From Bifidobacterium tissieri (GTDB taxonomy: Bacteria; Actinomycetota; Actinomycetes; Actinomycetales; Bifidobacteriaceae), in contig NZ_MWWV01000014.1 in assembly GCF_002259645.1 (NCBI RefSeq), positions 1-51,921 of the forward strand: a stretch of DNA of 51,921 nucleotides. The letters are read 5' to 3'. A model generated the notes under the pieces. That model saw nothing but the letters and a program-made list of their open reading frames with translations, was not told the DNA's origin and did no database searches. Within the stretch, counting starts at the first letter, position 1; every line of letters starts with the position of its first letter. Below are positions 42,587 to 51,344 of the stretch, one piece after another. The translations under genes were made by a program, and so were the position numbers.

Positions 42587-44833
42587 ATGAGCGAAAACAC
42601 CTACCCCAACGTCAACGATCTGACCCTCGAGGAGAAGGCGAGCCTGACTTCGGGCGGCGACGCATGGCATCTGCAGGGTGTGGAGCATAAGGGCATCCCG
42701 GGATACATGATCACCGATGGCCCTCACGGACTGCGCAAGGCCAACGCCGTCAGCACCGGTGAAACTGATCTCAACGATTCTGTGCCCGCCACCTGCTTCC
42801 CGCCGGCGGCTGGTCTGTCGAGTGCATGGAATCCGGATCTGGCGTTCCGGGTGGGCGAGGCCATGGGCGAGGAATGCATTCAGGAGAAGGTGGCCGTCAT
42901 TCTCGGTCCCGGCGTGAACATCAAGCGCAATCCGCTGGGCGGTCGTTGCTTCGAGTACTGGTCCGAGGATCCGTTCCTGGCTGGTCATGAGGCCGCGGGT
43001 CTGGTCAAGGGCGTGCAGTCCAAGGGCGTGGGCACCTCGCTCAAGCACTTCGCCGTGAACAATCAGGAAACCGACCGTTTGCGCGTGGACGCCCGCGTCT
43101 CCCAGCGTGCGCTGCGTGAGATCTACTTCCCGGCTTTCGAGCACATCGTCAAGGACGCCCAGCCGTGGACCATCATGTGCTCCTACAACAAGATCAACGG
43201 CGTGCACTCCTCCCAGAACCGCTGGCTGCTCACCGACGTGCTGCGCGACGAGTGGGGATTCAAGGGCATTGTGATGTCCGACTGGGGTGCCGCGCATGAT
43301 CGTGTGGCCTCCCTGAACGCCGGTCTGAATCTGGAGATGCCGCCGAGCTACACCGACGATCAGATCGTGTACGCCGCACGCGACGGCCGTATCCAGCCCG
43401 AACAGCTCGACCGTATGGCTCAGGGCATGATCGATCTGGTGAACAAGTCCCGTGCCGCCATGAGTATCGACGGCTACCGCTTCGATGTGGATGCCCATGA
43501 TGACGTCGCCCATCAGGCCGCCGTGGAATCCATCGTGCTGCTGAAGAACGATGACGCCGTGCTGCCTGTGGCCGCGGACGCCAAGGTCGCCGTGATCGGT
43601 GAGTTCGCGCGCTCCCTGCGCTATCAGGGCGGCGGCTCCTCGCACATCACGCCCACCAAGATGACCGGCTTCCTTGACACGCTCAAGGATCGCGGCATTG
43701 ACGCGGCCTTCGCACCGGGCTTCACCTTCGCCGACGAGCCGCAGGACCCGGCGCTGACCGCCGAGGCCGTGGATGCCGCCAAGGGCGCCGACGTGGTGCT
43801 GCTGTTCCTCGGTCTGCCCGAGGCCGCCGAATCCGAGGGCTTCGACCGCGAGACGCTCGACATTCCCGCCAAGCAGATCGATCTGCTCAAGGAGGTCGCC
43901 GTCGCCAACGCGAACGTCGTCGTGGTGCTGTCCAACGGTTCCGTCGTCTCCGTGGCACCGTGGCGCGATCATGCCAAGGGCATCCTCGAGACCTGGCTGC
44001 TCGGCCAGTGCGGCGGCCCGGCCATGGCCGATGTGATCTTCGGCGTGCAGAGCCCGTCCGGCAAACTGTCCCAGACCATTCCGATGGACATTCTCGACGA
44101 TCCGTCCATGCTCAACTGGCCGGGTGAGGAAGGCCACGTCGACTATGGTGAAGGCGTGTTCGTCGGCTACCGCTACTACGACACCTATGGCAAGGAAGTG
44201 GCCTACCCGTTCGGCTACGGTCTGAGCTACGCGAGCTTCGAGATCGCCGACGTGACCGTGACCAAGACCGGCGCGAACACCGCGTCCGCCACCGCCACCG
44301 TGACCAACACGTCCGACGTGGACGGTGCCGAAGTCGTGCAGGTGTACGTGGCTCCGGGCAAGGCCGATGTCGCCCGTCCGAAGCACGAGCTCAAGGGCTT
44401 CGTCAAGGTGTTCCTCAAGGCCGGCGAATCGAAGACCGTGACCGTGGATCTCGACGATCGTGCATTCGCCTACTGGTCCGAGAAATTCAACGATTGGCAT
44501 GTGGAGTTCGGCGAGTACACGGTCGAGGTGGGCGTGAGCTCCCGCGACATCGTGGCCACCGGCGTGGTCGACCTCGACGGCGATGGCAAGACGCTGCCGC
44601 TTGACGAGTGGTCCACCTTCGGCGAGTGGAAGACCGATCCGATCGGTGGGCCGATCGTGGCCGAAATGTACGTCAAGGGCGAGTCCGGCGAGCTGCCCGC
44701 GCTGCCGAAGAACGACATGATGGACATGTTCCTCAACTCCATGCCGATCAACAGTCTGACCACGCTGCTCGGTGAGACTGGCAAGGAGTCCACGGCGTTC
44801 CTGCTGGACGAGTACGCCAAGGCGACCGCCTGA
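42587..44833 (+). CDS. GH3 beta-glucosidase 1
   Basis: Retaining beta-glucosidase of 748 residues, no signal peptide. The N-terminal barrel has SGGDAWHLQGVEHKGIPG, the KHFAVNNQET substrate pocket (about 159-168) and the nucleophile Asp232 in VMSDWGAAHD. The alpha/beta sandwich follows (SIVLLKNDDAVLPV, about 310), then the C-terminal fibronectin-III-like domain (AEVVQVYVAPGKA). This order and size fit bacterial BglB-type enzymes acting on gentiobiose, cellobiose or aryl-glucosides. GAGG lies just before the ATG. A T-rich terminator hairpin follows. Control by the adjacent TetR is likely. Confidence 0.93.
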   Translation: MSENTYPNVNDLTLEEKASLTSGGDAWHLQGVEHKGIPGYMITDGPHGLRKANAVSTGETDLNDSVPATCFPPAAGLSSAWNPDLAFRVGEAMGEECIQEKVAVILGPGVNIKRNPLGGRCFEYWSEDPFLAGHEAAGLVKGVQSKGVGTSLKHFAVNNQETDRLRVDARVSQRALREIYFPAFEHIVKDAQPWTIMCSYNKINGVHSSQNRWLLTDVLRDEWGFKGIVMSDWGAAHDRVASLNAGLNLEMPPSYTDDQIVYAARDGRIQPEQLDRMAQGMIDLVNKSRAAMSIDGYRFDVDAHDDVAHQAAVESIVLLKNDDAVLPVAADAKVAVIGEFARSLRYQGGGSSHITPTKMTGFLDTLKDRGIDAAFAPGFTFADEPQDPALTAEAVDAAKGADVVLLFLGLPEAAESEGFDRETLDIPAKQIDLLKEVAVANANVVVVLSNGSVVSVAPWRDHAKGILETWLLGQCGGPAMADVIFGVQSPSGKLSQTIPMDILDDPSMLNWPGEEGHVDYGEGVFVGYRYYDTYGKEVAYPFGYGLSYASFEIADVTVTKTGANTASATATVTNTSDVDGAEVVQVYVAPGKADVARPKHELKGFVKVFLKAGESKTVTVDLDDRAFAYWSEKFNDWHVEFGEYTVEVGVSSRDIVATGVVDLDGDGKTLPLDEWSTFGEWKTDPIGGPIVAEMYVKGESGELPALPKNDMMDMFLNSMPINSLTTLLGETGKESTAFLLDEYAKATA

Positions 44834-44944
44834 TCGGTCGGCGTCTGATTCCTGGCTGATCGTCGGCGTTGAGTCGTTGGCGTCCGAGTACCGACGGTCG
44901 TCAACGTCGACATCTGATTCTTGATTGCTCATCGGTTATGTTCC

Positions 44945-44984
44945 GCGGCGCTTCTTCTTCCCGGAGGAGCGCCGCTTCTTTTTG
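44945..44984 (+). terminator. Terminator after GH3 gene 1
   Basis: GCGGCGCT (44945-44952) pairs with AGCGCCGC (44968-44975), followed by TTCTTTTTGG. Confidence 0.75.
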
Positions 44985-45039
44985 GTTGATTATGGCGTGA
45001 TTATGGTGTGTCATGCGTGGCGCTGATATATACTTTTAC

Positions 45040-45061
45040 TTACCGAATGGTTGTTAGATAA
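45040..45061 (+). promoter_or_regulatory. Shared TetR-type operator before GH3 gene 2
   Basis: TTACCGA, 8 bp, TAGATAA: the left half is a variant of TTATCTA; spacing and right half are identical to those at 32968 and 36856. TATATA (45026-45031) upstream is a possible -10 element. Confidence 0.6.
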
Positions 45062-45136
45062 CTTGAGCAGTGCAGTCGTACACAATACAGTCGATCGTTC
45101 GGAAGATTTTTCACACTTCGACGAGGAAGGACACGC

Positions 45137-47515
45137 ATGACCGCCAACGAAACCACTCACACCGATACGCCGAACATCGTACCGGAAGACACCTCCGCCA
45201 TGCCGTTCCGCGATCCGTCGTTGAGCGTGGACGAACGCATCGCCGACCTGCTGGGCCGCATGACGCTCAGGGAAAAGATCGGCCAGATGATGCAGCTCGA
45301 CGCGCGTGGCGATCTTGACGATGAGATCCTGCGAGTGAACGTCGGCTCGATCCTGCACACCAGCCCTGAGAACCTGTATCGTGCGGCCGATCTCGTCAAG
45401 CAGACGCGACTGCAGATCCCGCTGATCATCGGCGAGGATCTGATTCACGGCTACTCGTTCTATCCCGGAGCCACCATCTTTCCCGAACAGCTCGGCATGG
45501 CCGTCTCGTGGAATCCGGAACTCGTGGAGAAGGCCGCGCGTGTGACCGCGGAGGAAGGTGCGTCTACCGGCGTGCACTGGACCTTCTCACCCGTGCTGTG
45601 CATCGCGCGCGACACCCGCTGGGGGCGTGTGGGCGAGACGTTCGGCGAGGACCCGCATCTGATCGGCGAAATGGCCTCGGCCATGGTCCGCGGCTATCAG
45701 AAGGGTCCGGCCACGTCCGGCAGCCTCGATAAGGACGCCATCCTGGCCACCGCCAAGCACTTCGCCGGCTATTCCGAAACGCAGGGCGGTCGTGACGCAT
45801 CCGAGGCGGATCTTTCGCACCGCAAGCTCGCCTCCTGGTTCCTGCCGCCGTTCGAGCGTGTGGCGAAGGAGGGCTGCGGCACGTTCATGCTCGGCTACGA
45901 GTCGATCGAGGGCACGCCCGTCACGTTCAACAAGTGGCTGCTGTCCGACGTGCTGCGCGGCGAGTGGGGCTACAAGGGCACGCTGATCACCGACTGGGAC
46001 AACGTGGGTCGTTCCGTGTGGGAGCAGAAGGTACAGCCCGACTTCGCGCACGCCTCCGCGGCCGCCGTGAAGGCCGGCAACGATCTGGTCATGACCACGC
46101 CGCAGTTCTACGAGGGGGCCTACGAGGCAATCCAGAACGGCATGCTCACTGAAGCCGAACTCGATTCCGCAGTGGCGCGCATCCTGGCGCTCAAGTTCCG
46201 TCTGGGACTGTTCGAGGACCCGCGTCTGCCGGACGCCGAGCGTATCAAGGCCGTCATCGGTTCGGATGCGCACGGCGAAGCCAATCTGGAACTGGCCCGT
46301 CAGTCGGTGGCGTTGCTGCGCAACGATGGCGCACTGCCGTTCGATGTGACCGCCGACGGAACCGGAAAGACCATCGCGGTGGTCGGCCCGCTCGCCGACG
46401 ACGCGCAGAATCAGCTCGGCGACTGGGCCGGCAGCTCCGGTCAGGTGACCTGGATGCCCGACGGACATCCACGCGAGACCATCACCACCGTCAAGGACGC
46501 CTTCGAATCGCTGGTGCCGGACGACTGGACCGTCACGTATTCGCGTGGCGCGAACGTGGTCGACCTCGTCACCGATCCGGCTGGCGAGCTCTACCCCGAC
46601 GGACAGCCCCGCCCGAAGATCGGCGTTTCCGCGGCCGTCGATCAGCAGCTGCTCGACGAAGCCGTGGCCAGCGCGCGCAAGGCCGATCTGATCGTGGCCG
46701 TGGTCGGCGACGTGGTGCAGCTGATCGGCGAGACATGCTCCACCGCCACGCTTGATCTGCTCGGCGGACAGAATGCGCTGCTCGATGCGCTCGCCGATGT
46801 TTCACGTGAAACAGGTAAGCCGCTGGTCGTGGTGCTCATGAGTTCCAAGCCGCAGATTCTGCCGGCCAGCATCGTGGGTGAAAACGGCGTCTTCGCCAAG
46901 CGAGTGAACGATCCGGAGGCCGGTGCCGGCTCGATCCTGTGGGCACCGAGTCCGGGCATGAAGGGTGGCCAGGCGATCGCCGAGATCATCCTCGGCGTCA
47001 CCGATCCGAGCGGACGACTGCCGATCACATTCCCGCGTCATGCCGGACAGCTGCCCGTGTACTACAACCAGATCCGCGGCCAGCACGGCGATCGCTACGC
47101 CGATCTGACGCAGGACCCGGCCTTCGCGTTCGGCGAAGGTCTGAGCTACACCACGTTCACCTACGGCGACGTCACGATCGAGAACGGTGATACCCCGTTC
47201 GGCTCGGACGATGTGATTCACGCCCATGTCGACGTGACGAATACCGGCGATCGTGCCGGCGTGGAGGTCGTGCAGGCCTACGTGAGTGACGTGGTCACAT
47301 CCGTCAGCTGGACCGATCGTGAGCTCAAGGCGTTCCGCCGCGTGGAGCTCGAGCCGGGCGAAACCAAGACCGTGGAATTCGACATCCCCGTCACCGACTG
47401 CTCGATCGTTGGCTCCGACGCTCGACGCTTCGTCGAACCCGGCGAATTCGAACTGCTGATCGGCCACTCCAGCCGTCGTGACGACCTCAACAGCGCCACC
47501 TTCGAAGTCCGCTGA
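45137..47515 (+). CDS. GH3 beta-glucosidase/beta-glucan exohydrolase 2
   Basis: A 792-residue GH3 enzyme of a different branch from the first. The N-terminal barrel has LGRMTLREKIGQMMQLD (about 39-55), IIGEDLIHGYSF, KHFAGYSETQGGRD and the nucleophile Asp286 in LITDWDN. The sandwich domain (QSVALLRNDGALPF) and a C-terminal fibronectin-III-like domain follow. There is no signal peptide. GAGGAAGGACAC precedes the ATG. It is probably an exo-acting beta-glucosidase or xylosidase of the BglX/exo-glucanase type. Codons for VSRET at residues 555-559 coincide with an exact parS site, an unusual location 33 kb from the nearest oriC DnaA boxes. Confidence 0.92.
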   Translation: MTANETTHTDTPNIVPEDTSAMPFRDPSLSVDERIADLLGRMTLREKIGQMMQLDARGDLDDEILRVNVGSILHTSPENLYRAADLVKQTRLQIPLIIGEDLIHGYSFYPGATIFPEQLGMAVSWNPELVEKAARVTAEEGASTGVHWTFSPVLCIARDTRWGRVGETFGEDPHLIGEMASAMVRGYQKGPATSGSLDKDAILATAKHFAGYSETQGGRDASEADLSHRKLASWFLPPFERVAKEGCGTFMLGYESIEGTPVTFNKWLLSDVLRGEWGYKGTLITDWDNVGRSVWEQKVQPDFAHASAAAVKAGNDLVMTTPQFYEGAYEAIQNGMLTEAELDSAVARILALKFRLGLFEDPRLPDAERIKAVIGSDAHGEANLELARQSVALLRNDGALPFDVTADGTGKTIAVVGPLADDAQNQLGDWAGSSGQVTWMPDGHPRETITTVKDAFESLVPDDWTVTYSRGANVVDLVTDPAGELYPDGQPRPKIGVSAAVDQQLLDEAVASARKADLIVAVVGDVVQLIGETCSTATLDLLGGQNALLDALADVSRETGKPLVVVLMSSKPQILPASIVGENGVFAKRVNDPEAGAGSILWAPSPGMKGGQAIAEIILGVTDPSGRLPITFPRHAGQLPVYYNQIRGQHGDRYADLTQDPAFAFGEGLSYTTFTYGDVTIENGDTPFGSDDVIHAHVDVTNTGDRAGVEVVQAYVSDVVTSVSWTDRELKAFRRVELEPGETKTVEFDIPVTDCSIVGSDARRFVEPGEFELLIGHSSRRDDLNSATFEVR
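46798..46813. other. Exact parS site inside GH3 gene 2
   Basis: TGTTTCACGTGAAACA, a perfect match to the parA-internal parS, read in frame as part of VSRET. Confidence 0.8.
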
Positions 47516-47643
47516 CGCTGGTTGTCGTCGCTGGTCGGCGTTAGCGTCTCGTCATCTGCCAGCATTCGGCGCTTCACGGCGAGATGGCGATGACAGTATC
47601 AATGCGTTCTTGTGCCGTTCCCGAGATCGGTGCAAGAGCGCAT

Positions 47644-47659
47644 TGTTTCACGTGAAACA
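47644..47659. other. Exact parS site in the gap after GH3 gene 2
   Basis: A third perfect TGTTTCACGTGAAACA, 846 bp from the previous one and in noncoding DNA. A half-site TGTTTCACA follows at about 47719. The 47516-47876 gap otherwise holds only the esterase ribosome site. Confidence 0.8.
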
Positions 47660-47876
47660 TAAAACAAGTTCTTTGACAAAATCGTTGTTGATTCGATATC
47701 GACCGAGAATCACAGCCTTGTTTCACATAGTCGTGTCTGGTTGAGTTCGTCTACGATTATCAGGTGTTCCTCTATATGACGTATGACGGCAGCGCTGTCG
47801 TCAGTCGTGCCGCCGTTGATCGCGTCGGCACGGTGATCGTAGATGGTAGATACCGGCCCCACACAAGAAAGGAATC

Positions 47877-49454
47877 ATGACTATGACATCAGCGTCGATG
47901 ATTGCGTCGGCCACTTTGACAGCCACCACCGCGCTCCCCTATCACATGGCGCCCGTGATAGCCACTACGGGCGGCAAGGTGCAGGGCTATTGGCAGACCG
48001 GTTCGTCCGCGGCCTACCTCGGCATTCCATTCGCGGCGGCACCCGTCGGACCCCGACGATTCGCGGCACCGACAGCACCTGAACCGTGGGATGGCGTCCG
48101 CCCGGCCATGGCGTACGGTCCCACTCCGCAGCGACGACCGTTCGGCAGTCCCATCGTCACGATTCCCGAACCATCGATTCCCGGCGAATCCACGCTCAAC
48201 GTCAACGTGTTCACACCCGCGCCGAACGACCGCGACGCCCACCTGCCCGTCTATGTGTGGATCCACGGTGGCGGCTACTTCGCCGGATCCCCCGCATCCC
48301 CGTGGTATAACGGTCGCGCGTTCAACGCCAGCGGTGTGGTGACCGTGACCATCTCGTACCGACTCGGATTCGACGGCTTCGGCTGGATGGACGGGGCGCC
48401 GCTCAACCGTGGTCTACTCGACCAGATCGCCGCACTTGAATGGGTGCAGGACAACATCGTCGCGTTTGGCGGCGACCCCGACCGCGTGACGATCGGCGGT
48501 CAGTCAGCCGGCGGCGGCAGCGTGCTCGCCCTGCTCGCCTCGCCGCGCGCGCATGGACTGTTCCGCGGTGCGATCAGTGAATCCGGTGCGTTCGGCACGC
48601 CCACCGCCGAGCAGGCGGTGGCCGGCGGGCGGGCGCTCGCCGAGCGGATCGGCGTGGAACCTACGCGCGAGGCGTGGCTCACGGTCGGGGCCGAGACGAT
48701 TCTCGACAACGAGCGCGAAGTGAACCACGCCGAAGGTGTTCCCGGGAATGTCGTCGATGCTGATTCACTGATCGACGCCCTGCGCGGCGGATCGATCTGT
48801 GACAACGGCATGATCTTCGTGCCGGTGGCGGACGGCGACGTGCTGCCGGAAACGCAGTGGGATGCATTCCGCCACGGCGCGGGCTCGGACGTGGCGCTGT
48901 TCATGGGATCCAACCGCAACGAATTCTCCTTCCCCATGCCGGGCGGGCCGTCGTTGGATGACGCCTGCGCTTCATTGGCCAAGGACGGGATTTCCGAGGA
49001 GTCGGTCCGACGGTTCACCAATGGCGTGCTGCGCATCGGCGAGGATCGCGTCGCCGGACAGTTCGTCACCGCGTGGACGTTCCGCGTGGGATTGGCGTAT
49101 CTTGCCGCCTTGCGTGCGCGGTCGGGTGCGGGTTCGCGGACGTGGGCATACGACTTCGCGCAGATGTCGTCGGTCTCGAACGTCAGCGCGCATTGCGAGG
49201 AGATTCCGTATGCGTTCAATCTGCTCGATGCGGAGAACGTGACCAACGTACTGGGCGCGGGCGCCTCGCAGTCGCTGGCCGACGCCATGCATGACACCTG
49301 GGTCCGTTTTATCACCGACGGTTCATTGACCTCGCCGAGCGCGGACGATAACGATGCATACGGTGCGTTGCGCTTTCAGGGCGGCGGTGCTTCGTATGAT
49401 GCGGATGCGTACCGCTTTGAACACGAGATGCTGTCCGTCGCGGGCGTGCTGTGA
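47877..49454 (+). CDS. Type-B carboxylesterase
   Basis: Alpha/beta-hydrolase of the carboxylesterase/cholinesterase family, 525 residues, cleaving carboxylic esters. The oxyanion hole is WIHGGGYF (about 124-131) and the nucleophile Ser210 in GGQSAGGGS. The acid is the Glu in FMGSNRNEFSF and the histidine is in SAHCEEIPYAF, so the triad is complete. The first ~25 residues are mildly hydrophobic but lack a clear signal peptide. AAGAAAGGAATC precedes the ATG. Placed in a glycosidase cluster, it may remove acyl groups from plant-derived sugars or glycosides, but that is inference from position. Confidence 0.9.
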   Translation: MTMTSASMIASATLTATTALPYHMAPVIATTGGKVQGYWQTGSSAAYLGIPFAAAPVGPRRFAAPTAPEPWDGVRPAMAYGPTPQRRPFGSPIVTIPEPSIPGESTLNVNVFTPAPNDRDAHLPVYVWIHGGGYFAGSPASPWYNGRAFNASGVVTVTISYRLGFDGFGWMDGAPLNRGLLDQIAALEWVQDNIVAFGGDPDRVTIGGQSAGGGSVLALLASPRAHGLFRGAISESGAFGTPTAEQAVAGGRALAERIGVEPTREAWLTVGAETILDNEREVNHAEGVPGNVVDADSLIDALRGGSICDNGMIFVPVADGDVLPETQWDAFRHGAGSDVALFMGSNRNEFSFPMPGGPSLDDACASLAKDGISEESVRRFTNGVLRIGEDRVAGQFVTAWTFRVGLAYLAALRARSGAGSRTWAYDFAQMSSVSNVSAHCEEIPYAFNLLDAENVTNVLGAGASQSLADAMHDTWVRFITDGSLTSPSADDNDAYGALRFQGGGASYDADAYRFEHEMLSVAGVL

Positions 49455-49486
49455 CCGCTGTGGCCTGTGATCTGTGGCTGCTCTAC

Positions 49487-49506
49487 CTTAGTGTGATCAC
49501 ACTAAG
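49487..49506. promoter_or_regulatory. Palindrome TTAGTGTGATCACACTAA (third copy)
   Basis: Exact 18-bp core at 49488-49505 extended by one base pair each side. It lies 33 bp after the esterase stop and just before a terminator between convergent genes. Confidence 0.65.
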
Positions 49507-49527
49507 TGGTAACTATTGTTGCGTGAA

Positions 49528-49558
49528 AAGGCCCGACCGCTTGTGGCGGTCGGGCCTT
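49528..49558. terminator. Convergent terminator
   Basis: Perfect 13-bp stem AAGGCCCGACCGC / GCGGTCGGGCCTT with a TTGTG loop, between the esterase and the minus-strand transporter. Confidence 0.8.
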
Positions 49559-49654
49559 GGGGAAGGGGGAAACAAGGAAAGTCTGGGGCGGTCGCCGTGC
49601 CGGGCGTTGCGGGACGTGTATCTTGTGGTGCCCGGTTCGGCGACCGCGGGTGGC

Positions 49655-50935
49655 CTACTTGGCCTTCTTGATGAAGAGGATGATCACGGCACCGGCCATG
49701 ACGGCCGCGATGGCGCCCGGGAAGGCGAGGGCGTAGGAGCCGGTGGCGATTACGATGGACGAGGTGGCGATCGGGGCGATCACCTGGCCGATGGTGTTGG
49801 CGAGGTTGAGGATGCCCAGATCCTTGCCGGCGTCGTCCGGATTCGGCAGCACGTCCACGTTCAGCGCCTGATCGACGGCCATGTAGATGCCGTAGCCGAC
49901 GGCCATGATGGCGGCGAAGATCAGCATGCTGGTACGCGTCGGGGCGAGCCACGGCACGACCAGACCGATGGCCATGATCGCGGAGGCGACGAACACGGGC
50001 AGCTTGCGCTTGCCGAGCTTGTCGGAGATCGGGCCGCCGGCTAGGGCGAAGATCAGGGATACGACCATGACGATGGACGCCATGGTGGACACGGTGGCCG
50101 CCGCATCCGTAGTGCTCAGGCCGATGTACTTCTGGCAGACGTAGAGCTGATACCCCATGATCATGTTGTATCCGAAGATCATGAGCAGACGGCCGACGAG
50201 GGCAAGGTAGAAGTCGCGGGCACCTTCGATCGGCGGACGGAACTGCATGACGATCTGCTTGACGCTGAACGATTCGCCTTCCTTGGCGACGGCGGGCTGT
50301 TCCTTCGGCAGAATGATGATGGTGACCACGCCGGTCAGCACCCAGATCGCCACGCCGATGAGGAATCCTGGACGCGGGTTGGTCACGAATGCGGCGCCGA
50401 TGATCGCGCCGAGAGACTGGCCGACGATCTGGCCCACGCCGTAGAAGGCGGAAAGCGTACCGCGGATTTTCTGCGGAATGCGGTCGGAGAGGATGGCGAC
50501 GCACGGGGCGATCATCATGTTCAGGCCGACCTGCAGCACGGACCACCATGTGACGATGCCGGTGAGCGTGACGGCGGTGGACGTCATGTAGTAGGCGATG
50601 CCGGCGATGATGCCGCCGGGGATGATCCACGGGGTGCGCTTGCCGAGTTTGCCGTGGGTGGCGTCGGACAGCGCGCCGAAGACCACGTTGGAGATCAGTG
50701 CGAAGATGATGCCGATGGAGTTCATCGAGGCGAGGATGGCCTCGGGGGTCATGCCGATGTTGAGATCGTTGAAACGGTTCGGCAGCAGCACCGACGAACC
50801 TGCCGAACCGGCCATCATCCACATGATGTTGAAGATGATGAAGCCCGCGGCGAAGCGGATCATCTGGGATTTCGGCATCGGTTTGCCGGTGTCGGGCGCG
50901 ATGTCGTCGGCGATGGCGACGGTCTTCTCTTCCAT
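49655..50935 (-). CDS. MFS sugar:cation symporter (GPH/SLC45-like) 2
   Basis: A 426-residue, twelve-helix transporter related along its length to the one at 33136: GKPMPKSQMIRFAAGFIIFN parallels GKPVAKSTLFRFGAGFLIFG. Loop motifs are LSDATHGKLGKRTPWI and GPISDKLGKRKLPV, and a late stretch DVLPNPDDAGKDLGILNLAN is nearly identical to its paralogue. The start is supported by AAGGAAGG about nine bases upstream. It probably imports the substrate of the GH3 enzymes or a related glycoside. Upstream lie a good promoter overlapped by inverted repeats and two copies of the TTAGTGTGATCACACTAA palindrome. Confidence 0.88.
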   Translation of the reverse strand: MEEKTVAIADDIAPDTGKPMPKSQMIRFAAGFIIFNIMWMMAGSAGSSVLLPNRFNDLNIGMTPEAILASMNSIGIIFALISNVVFGALSDATHGKLGKRTPWIIPGGIIAGIAYYMTSTAVTLTGIVTWWSVLQVGLNMMIAPCVAILSDRIPQKIRGTLSAFYGVGQIVGQSLGAIIGAAFVTNPRPGFLIGVAIWVLTGVVTIIILPKEQPAVAKEGESFSVKQIVMQFRPPIEGARDFYLALVGRLLMIFGYNMIMGYQLYVCQKYIGLSTTDAAATVSTMASIVMVVSLIFALAGGPISDKLGKRKLPVFVASAIMAIGLVVPWLAPTRTSMLIFAAIMAVGYGIYMAVDQALNVDVLPNPDDAGKDLGILNLANTIGQVIAPIATSSIVIATGSYALAFPGAIAAVMAGAVIILFIKKAK

Positions 50936-51059
50936 GACAACACCTTCCTTGGCGTATATCGGCGTCTGGTACGCCGGTGCGGATATAGAGATGGTTCCCT
51001 ATGGTCTATTGGCTGGTTTATTCCGATATCAACTTCATTGTTCCGGTGGGCATTTGGTG

Positions 51060-51108
51060 GTTATCACCAGATAACTTATAAGTTAGTGTGAAGTAACTTA
51101 GGTGTCAA
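51060..51108 (-). promoter_or_regulatory. Promoter and dense operator block of MFS transporter 2
   Basis: On the minus strand TTGACA (51103-51108) and TAACTT (51080-51085) are 17 bp apart. An inverted repeat AAGTTA, 8 bp, TAACTT (51080-51099) covers the spacer and -10. The palindrome TAACTTATAAGTTA (51072-51085) and GTTATC, 4 bp, GATAAC (51060-51075) follow. GTTATC/GATAAC is the outer half-site of the shared TetR operator, but with different spacing. Confidence 0.55.
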
Positions 51109-51184
51109 TTTCGTTGAAAAATGAGGCGTGTTGAAAAAATTGTGAGCGTTGACATGACGGCAGACGCCACGCGAACGCAATTCC

Positions 51185-51202
51185 TTAGTGTGATCACACT
51201 AA
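51185..51202. promoter_or_regulatory. Palindrome TTAGTGTGATCACACTAA (fourth copy)
   Basis: Exact match, about 250 bp upstream of the minus-strand transporter start. Confidence 0.65.
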
Positions 51203-51260
51203 CGTGGGTGGGTATGAAAGGAATGGCTTGATTTGGCGGTTTTGGGCTCATGGGCTTTCC

Positions 51261-51278
51261 TTAGTGTGATCACACTAG
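51261..51278. promoter_or_regulatory. Palindrome TTAGTGTGATCACACTAG (fifth copy, one change)
   Basis: Matches at 17 of 18 positions; its centre is 76 bp from the fourth copy. It lies just before the transposase gene. Confidence 0.6.
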
Positions 51279-51344
51279 CGGAATGGTGGTTGAGGGTAAC
51301 GAGGTGGTGACGTTTTCTTGGACTGTGATCCGGGAGGAGTCATC

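Noticed and set aside
42416-44932. 838-codon open frame antisense to the first GH3 gene
   Set aside because: Antisense shadow; the plus strand encodes a complete GH3 enzyme with catalytic residues.
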